From the NCBI GenBank assembly GCA_017549325.1, contig JAFYVA010000023.1, positions 1 through 6,429 on the forward strand: DNA of 6,429 nt, written 5' to 3'. The DNA is from Oscillospiraceae bacterium (lineage in GTDB: Bacteria; Bacillota_A; Clostridia; Oscillospirales; Oscillospiraceae). The notes under the pieces are model-generated. The model worked only from the letters and a program-made list of their open reading frames with translations. It searched no databases and was not told where the DNA came from. Made by a program: the position numbers and the translations under genes. This document shows, piece by piece, positions 1-6,429 of the stretch; the first letter of the stretch is position 1; each line of letters begins with the position of its first letter.

Positions 1-1
1 C

Positions 2-79
2 GCCAAGGCCGACGGCGTGGTGCGTTTCGAGCGTCTGGGCAAGGATCGTAAGCAGGTTTCTGTTTACCCCGCCGAGTAA
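2..79 (+). CDS. rpmA: 50S ribosomal protein L27, C-terminal end (partial)
   Basis: The gene enters from the left edge, and only its last 25 codons and the TAA stop are visible. The translated tail contains DGVVRFERLGKDRKQVSVYP and ends in AE. This matches the conserved C-terminus of bacterial L27, where a DG-V-FER stretch is followed by a basic K-R-KQVSVYP segment. L27 is a small basic protein of the large ribosomal subunit near the peptidyl-transferase centre. Its N-terminal part and any upstream rplU lie outside the window. A strong terminator begins 14 bases after the stop, so the ribosomal operon ends here and the pyrimidine genes that follow form a separate unit. Identification rests on a short but distinctive motif. 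Confidence 0.93.
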   Translation, partial: AKADGVVRFERLGKDRKQVSVYPAE

Positions 80-93
80 TTAAAACTCATCAT

Positions 94-131
94 AAGACCT
101 CCCGACTGTGAAAGTCGGGGGGTCTTTTTTT
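94..131 (+). terminator. Intrinsic terminator of the rpmA transcript
   Basis: Bases 95-107 pair with 113-125 in an uninterrupted 13-bp stem (one G-T pair, 100 with 120) around a 5-nt GTGAA loop. A run of seven T follows at 125-131. This is a textbook Rho-independent terminator. It lies just after rpmA and well before the pyrB promoter, so it insulates the two operons. The opposite strand has no comparable T run after the stem, so termination is probably mainly in the plus direction. Confidence 0.95.
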
Positions 132-221
132 ATGGAAGGGTCTTTCCCCTCCGCTCCACCGTTTTTAGACACAATGTCTGCAAACTGTGGAAAAAAATTT
201 TACCCATTTTCCCCCTGCGCC
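132..221. other. Non-coding spacer between rpmA terminator and pyrB promoter
   Basis: This 90-base stretch has no supportable reading frame. The frame that runs through it into pyrB opens at a GTG inside the terminator stem and has no ribosome-binding site. Apart from the palindrome at 161-185, the visible structure is an A-then-T tract at 191-201. That tract falls roughly 55-65 bases before the predicted transcription start. It could act as a distal UP-type element, but it is too far upstream to be sure. Confidence 0.6.
161..185. promoter_or_regulatory. Interrupted palindrome, candidate operator
   Basis: Two 11-nt arms, GTTTTTAGACA (161-171) and TGTCTGCAAAC (175-185), are inverted around the 3-base centre CAA. 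Nine of the eleven positions are perfectly complementary, and one of the other two is a G-T pair. The inner AGACA/TGTCT pair and the outer GTTT/AAAC pair are exact. The form resembles a dimeric repressor or activator site. It is not followed by a T run, so it does not look like a terminator. It sits about 70-95 bases before the predicted pyrB transcription start, further than a typical repressor site. The cognate regulator is unknown. Confidence 0.45.
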
Positions 222-250
222 TTGCGCCAAAAAGGGAATTATGCTATAAT
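222..250 (+). promoter_or_regulatory. Predicted sigma-A extended -10 promoter of the pyr operon
   Basis: A perfect -10 hexamer TATAAT lies at 245-250 and is preceded by TG at 242-243, giving an extended -10. A weak -35, TTGCGC at 222-227 (three of six consensus bases), is spaced exactly 17 bp upstream. The expected start of transcription is near 256-258. The extended -10 could compensate for the poor -35. It is the only convincing promoter between the rpmA terminator and pyrB, and none is apparent inside the operon. It therefore probably drives pyrB-pyrC-carA-carB as one transcript. Confidence 0.8.
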
Positions 251-256
251 TTCAAA

Positions 257-308
257 GGTTATAGATAAGGTATATTTTACACGAATACAAGCGATAAGGA
301 GAACGGAT
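257..308 (+). other. Short 5' leader of the pyr operon with the pyrB ribosome-binding site
   Basis: If transcription begins near 257, the leader is only about 50 nt long. AAGGAG at 296-301 lies 7 nt before the ATG at 309 and fixes the pyrB start. There is no room for an antiterminator/terminator pair and no terminator hairpin, so a Bacillus-type PyrR attenuator is not seen. The heptamer GATAAGG occurs twice (264-270 and 293-299), the second copy being part of the ribosome-binding site. The region is notably AT-rich, which would keep the translation start open. Confidence 0.65.
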
Positions 309-1180
309 ATGGCCAAGAACCTGCTCAAGCTCAGTGATCTGCATACCGATGAAATCATTGCCATTCTCGACAGAGCCCAGATGTTCTGCCAGGGGATCGA
401 TATTCCCAATTTCAGCGACAAAATCGCCTGCAATTTGTTTTTTGAACCGTCGACTCGCACCCAGTACAGCTTCAATGTGGCTGAAGAAAAACTGGGTATG
501 CGGGTCGTTTCTTTTAATCCGGCGGCTTCCTCCCTCAACAAGAGTGAGAGTTTCTACGACACCGTGAAAACCTTCGACTCCTTCGGCGTGGACGCCATCG
601 TCATCCGCCACAAAGTCAACGAGTATTATAACGAGCTCCTGGGCCACATCAACGCCGCCCTCCTCAACGGCGGCGACGGCACCGGCAACCACCCCACCCA
701 GTCGCTGCTGGACCTCCTCACCATCCGGCAGGAGTTCGGCGGCTTTGAAGGGCTCAAGTGCGTCATCGCCGGCGACATCGTCCACTCCCGCGTGGCCCAC
801 ACCAACTACGAGGTGATGCGCCGCCTGGGTATGGAAGTGGTCACCGCCGGACCTGCTGAGTTCCTGGAGGACAGCCTGGACAGCGAGGACTTCGACCAGG
901 CCGTCAAGACTTCCGACATTGTGATGATGCTGCGCATCCAGCGCGAGCGCCACGCCGCCTCCATGTCCATGAGCGGCGAGGAGTTCCACCGGGCCTACGG
1001 CCTGACGGTGGAGCGGGAGCGCACCATGAAGGACCGGGCCATCATCATGCACCCCGCCCCCGTGAACCGGGATGTGGAGCTGGCCGACTGCCTGATGGAG
1101 TGTGACCGCGCCCGCATCTTCAAGCAGATGCAAAACGGCGTGTTCGTCCGCATGGCCGTGCTGGAACGGGCGGTGAAGGC

Positions 1181-1184
<4 letters not shown>
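309..1184 (+). CDS. pyrB: Aspartate carbamoyltransferase, catalytic chain
   Basis: The 291-residue cytoplasmic enzyme condenses carbamoyl phosphate with L-aspartate to N-carbamoyl-aspartate, the second step of pyrimidine synthesis. The carbamoyl-phosphate domain carries the signature FEPSTRT (Ser48-Thr49-Arg50-Thr51). Lys78 lies in the mobile loop (SLNKSES), followed by Arg100 and HPTQ at 128-131. The aspartate domain shows AGD..HSR (Arg161), LRIQRER (Arg209, Gln211) and HPAPVNRD (248-255). All expected catalytic positions are present, and the length fits the short Bacillus-type trimeric enzyme. The ATG at 309 was chosen because AAGGAG stands 7 nt upstream and MAKNLLKLSDL matches the family N-terminus. 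The same frame stays open back to a GTG at 108, but that lies in the rpmA terminator. No pyrI regulatory chain follows, and pyrC overlaps by 4 nt. The first roughly 80 codons are much less GC-rich than the remainder. Confidence 0.97.
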
Positions 1185-2446
<1,262 letters not shown>

Positions 2447-2448
2447 GG

Positions 2449-3543
2449 GTGAACAAGAAACTCGTGTTTGAAAACGGACGCAGCTTCCCCGGCTACGGCT
2501 TCGGCGCCGACGTGGAAACGGTGCAGGAAGTGGTGTTCGACACGCAGGTGGTGGGCTATCAGGAGATCCTCTCCGACCCCGCCTACTGCGGCCAGTTGGT
2601 CTGCATGACCTATCCCATCATCGGCAGCTACGGTCTGGCCGACGAGGACTACGAGTCCAAGTCCGTCAGCATCGGCGGCTTTATCGTCAAGGAGTACAAC
2701 GACGCCCCCTCCAACTTCCGCTATACCAAGACCCTGGCCCAGGAGATGGAGGAGAACGGCGTGCCCGGTATCGCCGGCGTGGACACCCGCGCCATCACCC
2801 GGATGCTGCGCAGCGAGGGCTCGATGCGGGCCATCATCACCGACGCCGAGGTCAGCGACGAGGAGGCACTGCGCCGCATCGCCGCCACCCCCGCCGCCAC
2901 CAATCAGGTGGAGCGCGTGGGCTGCCGCAAGGTGTGGTACAGCCGTACCCCCAACCACAAGTACACCGTGGTGGCTGTGGACTGCGGCATCAAGAACAGC
3001 ACCATCCGCAGCCTCAACGAGTGCGGCTGCAATGTGATCATCGTGCCCCACACCACCTCCGCCGAGGCGGTGCTGGCCATGCGGCCCGACGGCGTGGTGA
3101 TCTCCAACGGCCCCGGCGATCCCCGCCATGTCAAGTGCGTGCCGGAGCTGATCGGCGCGCTGAAGGGCCGCCTGCCCCTGCTGGGCATCGGCCTGGGCTG
3201 CCAGCTCATGGCCCTGGCCTGCGGCGCCCAAGTTGACCGCATGAAGGCCGCCCACCGCGGCAGCAACCACGGCGTGCGGTGCCTCGCCACCGGCGGCATC
3301 GAGTTCGCCCTGCAGAACCACGCCTTCGCCGTCTGCGCCGGGAGCCTGGCCGGCACCGGCCTGACCGTGACCCACACCAACCTCAACGACGGCACGGTGG
3401 AGGGTATCGCCGACGAGAGCGCCATGATGCTGGGCGTGCAGTTCCAGCCCGGCAGCGTCTCCGGCAGCCGCGGCGTGAGCTACCTGTACGAAGCGTTCGT
3501 GGACATGATGAAAAAGGGAAAGGACGGTGCGGCAAATGCCTAA
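2449..3543 (+). CDS. carA: Carbamoyl phosphate synthetase small subunit with a degenerate glutaminase site
   Basis: The 364-residue protein normally hydrolyses glutamine and passes ammonia to CarB. Residues about 1-150 form the CarA-specific N-terminal domain ([11 protein letters not shown] 37-47, TYPIIGSYG 54-62, [18 protein letters not shown] 104-121). Residues about 170-355 form the class I glutamine amidotransferase domain, with VDCGIKNS and the oxyanion-strand motif SNGPGDP (219-225). The nucleophile elbow GICLGHQ is here GIGLGCQ (246-252), so the catalytic cysteine is Gly248. The FHPEASPG motif is FQPGSVSG (332-339), so the catalytic His is Gln333 and the catalytic Glu is Gly335. By family knowledge (E. 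coli Cys269, His353, Glu355) it should be unable to hydrolyse glutamine. The frame is intact, full length and coupled to carB, so it looks maintained rather than decaying. A structural or allosteric role for CarB is inferred. Translation starts at GTG, 2 nt after pyrC. The fold identification is very secure; glutaminase loss is strongly supported but untested. Confidence 0.95.
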   Translation: MNKKLVFENGRSFPGYGFGADVETVQEVVFDTQVVGYQEILSDPAYCGQLVCMTYPIIGSYGLADEDYESKSVSIGGFIVKEYNDAPSNFRYTKTLAQEMEENGVPGIAGVDTRAITRMLRSEGSMRAIITDAEVSDEEALRRIAATPAATNQVERVGCRKVWYSRTPNHKYTVVAVDCGIKNSTIRSLNECGCNVIIVPHTTSAEAVLAMRPDGVVISNGPGDPRHVKCVPELIGALKGRLPLLGIGLGCQLMALACGAQVDRMKAAHRGSNHGVRCLATGGIEFALQNHAFAVCAGSLAGTGLTVTHTNLNDGTVEGIADESAMMLGVQFQPGSVSGSRGVSYLYEAFVDMMKKGKDGAANA

Positions 3544-6429
3544 GAGAACCGATTTGAAGAAGATCCTGGTCATCGGCTCGGGCCCCATCGTGATCGGCCA
3601 GGCCGCCGAGTTTGACTATTCCGGCACCCAGGCCTGCCTCGCCCTGAAGGAACAGGGCTACGAGGTCATTCTGGTGAACTCCAACCCCGCCACCATCATG
3701 ACCGACACCAATATCGCCCACAAGGTGTATATGGAGCCGCTGACCCTGGAATATATCGCCAAGATCATCCGTATGGAGCGTCCCGACGCTCTGCTGCCCA
3801 CCCTGGGCGGCCAGACGGGTCTGAACATGGCCATGCAGCTGGCCAAGAAGGGCGTGCTGCGCGAGTGCTCCTGCGAGCTGCTGGGCACCTCCTTCGACTC
3901 CATCGAGCAGGCCGAGGACCGCGAGCTGTTCCGCGACCTGTGCGAGGCCATCGGCGAGCCTGTCATCCAGTCCGTCATCGCCCACAGCGTGGACGAGATC
4001 AAGTCTGCCGCCGAGAGCATCGGCTATCCCGTAGTGCTGCGTCCCGCCTTTACCCTGGGCGGTACCGGCGGCGGCTTTGCCGACAACGATGAAGAGCTGC
4101 TGGAGCTGGCTGAGAACGCCCTGCGCATGTCCCCCGTGAGCCAGGTCCTGGTGGAAAAGTCCGTCAAGGGCTATAAGGAAATCGAGTTTGAGGTCATGCG
4201 CGACCGTAACGGCACCGCCATCGCCATCTGCTCCATGGAGAACATCGACCCCGTGGGCATCCACACCGGCGACTCCATGGTGGTGGCTCCCGCCCAGACG
4301 CTGACGCGCAAAGAGTACGGCATGCTCCACGACGCAGCCCTGCGTCTCATCACCGCCCTGAAGATCGAGGGCGGCTGCAATGTCCAGTTCGCCCTGGACC
4401 CCTATTCCTTCAACTACTACGTCATCGAGGTCAACCCCCGCGTGTCCCGCTCCTCCGCTCTTGCCTCCAAGGCCAGCGGCTATCCCATCGCCCGCGTCAG
4501 CGCCCTGGTGGCCCTGGGCTTCCATCTCGACGAGATTCAGCTGGCCACCACCTCCGCCGCCTTTGAGCCCTCCATCGACTATGTGGTCAGCAAGGTGGCC
4601 CGCTTCCCCTTCGACAAGTTCTCCAGCGCCAGCAAGATGCTCTCCACCCAGATGAAGGCCACCGGCGAAGTCATGGCCGTGGGCCGCACCATGGAAGAGA
4701 GCCTGCTGAAGGCCATCCGCGGCCTGGAGCAGGGCGTCATCCACCTGCACATGGCCAAGTTCGACGATATGACCGAGGCTGAGCTGATGGACGCCATCCG
4801 CCACGCCACCGACGAGCGCATCTACGCCATGGCCGAGCTCCTGCGCCGGGGCCTTGACCCCATGCTCCTGTCCTCTGTGACCAAGATCGACTACTTCTTC
4901 GTGGAGAAGATCGGCAACGTGGTGCGCTACGAGAAGGTGCTGGCCGAGAACATCGGCGATCTGAGCGTGCTGCGCGGCGCCAAGAAGATGGGCATCTCCG
5001 ACCGCTATATCGCCAAGCTCTGGAACATGACCGAGCAGGATCTGTTCCGCCTGCGCCGCGACAACGGCATCCTGCCCGTTTATAAGATGATCGACAGCTG
5101 CGGCGCCGAGTTTGAGGCCTATGTGCCCTACTTCTACTCCACCTACGAGGACGAGAACGAGTCCATCGTCACCGACCGCAAAAAGGTCATCGTCCTGGGC
5201 GCCGGCCCCATCCGCATCGGCCAGGGCGTGGAGTTCGACTTCTCCACCGTCCACGCCATCTGGGCCATCAAGGAGGCCGGCTACGAGGCCATCATCATCA
5301 ACAATAACCCCGAGACTGTCTCCACTGACTACACCATCTCCGATAAGCTGTACTTCGAGCCGCTGACCATCGAGGATGTGATGAATGTCATCGAGCTGGA
5401 GAAGCCCTGGGGCGTGATCGTCACCCTGGGCGGCCAGACGGCCATCAACCTGGCCGAGCGTCTGGAGAGCCTGGGTGTGCCCATCATCGGTACCTCCGTG
5501 GCCGCCATCGAGCGGGCCGAGAACCGCGACAGCTTTGAAAAGCTGATGAGCGAGCTGGGCATCCCCCAGCCCATCGGCCAGGCCGTCACCAATGTGGAGG
5601 ACGGCGTGAAGGTGGCCGAGAAGATCGGCTATCCCGTGCTGGTGCGTCCCTCCTACGTACTGGGCGGCCGTGCCATGCAGATCGTCAACCGCGAGAGCGA
5701 GCTGCGGCTGTACTTCAAGGAGGCCATCGTGGCAAGCGAGGAAACTCCCGTGCTGGTGGATAAGTATATCTCCGGTAAGGAGCTGGAGATCGACGGCGTG
5801 TGCGACGGCAAGGACGTCTATATCCCCGGCATTATGGAGCATGTGGAGCGCACCGGCGTCCACAGCGGCGACTCCATCTCCGTCTACCCCACCTTCTCCG
5901 TCAGCGAAAAGGTGAAGGAGACCATCATCGACTACTCCATCCGCCTGGGTGTGGGCATCGGCATCGAAGGCCCCTTCAACATCCAGTTCATCGTGGACAA
6001 GGACGACAATGTCTATGTCATCGAGGTCAACCCCCGCTCCTCCCGCACCGTGCCCTTTATCTCCAAGGTCACCGGCGTGAAGATGGCCAACATCGCCACC
6101 CGCGTGGCCCTGGGCCAGACGCTGCGTGATCAGGGTCTGGGCACCGGCGTGGCCCCGGAGAAGCAGAACCGCTGGTATGTCAAGGCCCCCGTCTTCTCCT
6201 TCTCCAAGATCGCCGGCGTGGACACCTACCTCTCCCCCGAGATGAAGTCCACCGGCGAGGCCATCGGCTACGACAGCACCCTCACCCGCGCCCTCTACAA
6301 GGCGCTGAAGGCCTCCGGCAACCGGGTGGAGAACTACGTCACCGTGTTCGCCACCATCGCCAACGAGGATAAGGCGGCCGCCCTGCCCCTGATCCGCCGG
6401 TTCTACAACCTGGGCTTCAACATCGAGGC
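3536..6429 (+). CDS. carB: Carbamoyl phosphate synthetase large subunit (partial, runs off right edge)
   Basis: CarB makes carbamoyl phosphate from bicarbonate, two ATP and ammonia. The window holds 964 codons of an expected roughly 1070. Two homologous halves are visible. The first synthetase (carboxyphosphate) half opens with [19 protein letters not shown] and includes Arg129, [12 protein letters not shown] (Arg169), Glu215, [14 protein letters not shown], and [16 protein letters not shown] (298-313). An oligomerisation region spans about 400-545. The second (carbamoyl-phosphate) half begins [18 protein letters not shown] and includes [11 protein letters not shown] (Arg704) and [15 protein letters not shown] (830-844). 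The C-terminal allosteric MGS-like domain starts at about residue 925 and is cut off, so its effector site cannot be read. ATG 3536 overlaps the carA stop by 8 nt, and AAGGA at 3520-3524 is a plausible ribosome-binding site. Both ATP-grasp sites look fully conserved, in contrast to the ruined glutaminase site of its partner. Ammonia is thus the likely nitrogen source. Confidence 0.97.
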   Translation, partial: MPKRTDLKKILVIGSGPIVIGQAAEFDYSGTQACLALKEQGYEVILVNSNPATIMTDTNIAHKVYMEPLTLEYIAKIIRMERPDALLPTLGGQTGLNMAMQLAKKGVLRECSCELLGTSFDSIEQAEDRELFRDLCEAIGEPVIQSVIAHSVDEIKSAAESIGYPVVLRPAFTLGGTGGGFADNDEELLELAENALRMSPVSQVLVEKSVKGYKEIEFEVMRDRNGTAIAICSMENIDPVGIHTGDSMVVAPAQTLTRKEYGMLHDAALRLITALKIEGGCNVQFALDPYSFNYYVIEVNPRVSRSSALASKASGYPIARVSALVALGFHLDEIQLATTSAAFEPSIDYVVSKVARFPFDKFSSASKMLSTQMKATGEVMAVGRTMEESLLKAIRGLEQGVIHLHMAKFDDMTEAELMDAIRHATDERIYAMAELLRRGLDPMLLSSVTKIDYFFVEKIGNVVRYEKVLAENIGDLSVLRGAKKMGISDRYIAKLWNMTEQDLFRLRRDNGILPVYKMIDSCGAEFEAYVPYFYSTYEDENESIVTDRKKVIVLGAGPIRIGQGVEFDFSTVHAIWAIKEAGYEAIIINNNPETVSTDYTISDKLYFEPLTIEDVMNVIELEKPWGVIVTLGGQTAINLAERLESLGVPIIGTSVAAIERAENRDSFEKLMSELGIPQPIGQAVTNVEDGVKVAEKIGYPVLVRPSYVLGGRAMQIVNRESELRLYFKEAIVASEETPVLVDKYISGKELEIDGVCDGKDVYIPGIMEHVERTGVHSGDSISVYPTFSVSEKVKETIIDYSIRLGVGIGIEGPFNIQFIVDKDDNVYVIEVNPRSSRTVPFISKVTGVKMANIATRVALGQTLRDQGLGTGVAPEKQNRWYVKAPVFSFSKIAGVDTYLSPEMKSTGEAIGYDSTLTRALYKALKASGNRVENYVTVFATIANEDKAAALPLIRRFYNLGFNIE

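Noticed and set aside
250..262. Reiterative-transcription start as in E. coli pyrBI
   Set aside because: The bases at the predicted start (AAAGG) contain no T run, so UTP-dependent slippage of that type is not supported.
271..276. Second -10 like hexamer TATATT
   Set aside because: There is no acceptable -35 at 16-18 bp, and the upstream TATAAT with TG extension is much better.
264..299. Direct repeat GATAAGG (264-270 and 293-299) in the leader as a regulatory element
   Set aside because: Seven bases in an AT-rich purine leader is weak. The second copy is simply the ribosome-binding site and the first has no start codon after it.
108..308. N-terminal extension of pyrB from a GTG at 108
   Set aside because: It begins in the loop of the rpmA terminator, crosses the predicted promoter, has no ribosome-binding site and adds 67 residues unknown in the family.
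3383..5863. Very long open frame on the minus strand (826 codons) opposite carB
   Set aside because: It is the antisense shadow of a GC-rich gene that avoids TTA, CTA and TCA codons. The translation is a low-complexity mix of H, G, A, L, D and V with no recognisable domain, and the plus strand has an unmistakable CarB.
3536..6429. carB truncation as a real gene break
   Set aside because: The frame is open to the last base, and the missing roughly 100 residues are explained by the window edge.

Overview
The window looks like a chromosomal segment from a GC-rich member of the Clostridia, most likely a gut Oscillospiraceae-type organism. This is an inference. It rests on strong third-position G/C bias, Firmicutes-style Shine-Dalgarno sites (AAGGAG, AGGAGG), and short PyrB and class I PyrC proteins of the Bacillus/Clostridium kind. 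No marker in the window fixes the genus.

Layout. Bases 2-79 are the last 25 codons of rpmA (ribosomal protein L27), closed by a strong intrinsic terminator at 94-131. A non-coding gap of about 230 bases (80-308) follows. It holds an 11-nt-arm interrupted palindrome (161-185), an extended -10 promoter (222-250) and a leader of about 50 nt. Next comes a tightly packed operon on the plus strand: pyrB (309-1184), pyrC (1181-2446), carA (2449-3543) and carB (3536 to the window edge). Junctions are a 4-nt overlap, a 2-nt gap and an 8-nt overlap.

Together the genes encode the first three steps of de novo pyrimidine synthesis. CarA and CarB make carbamoyl phosphate, PyrB joins it to aspartate, and PyrC closes the ring to dihydroorotate. 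No pyrI, pyrR or PyrR-type attenuator is present in the window.

The main finding is in carA. Its fold, length and reading frame are intact, but all three residues of the glutaminase catalytic triad are replaced. The nucleophile motif GICLGHQ has become GIGLGCQ, and the FHPEASPG motif has become FQPGSVSG. Other glutamine-pocket positions have also changed. CarB keeps both ATP-grasp active sites. The simplest reading is an ammonia-dependent carbamoyl phosphate synthetase with a retained pseudo-glutaminase subunit, a bacterial parallel to the ammonia-using CPS I of vertebrates that has lost even more of the triad. Whether this has been described before cannot be judged from the sequence alone.
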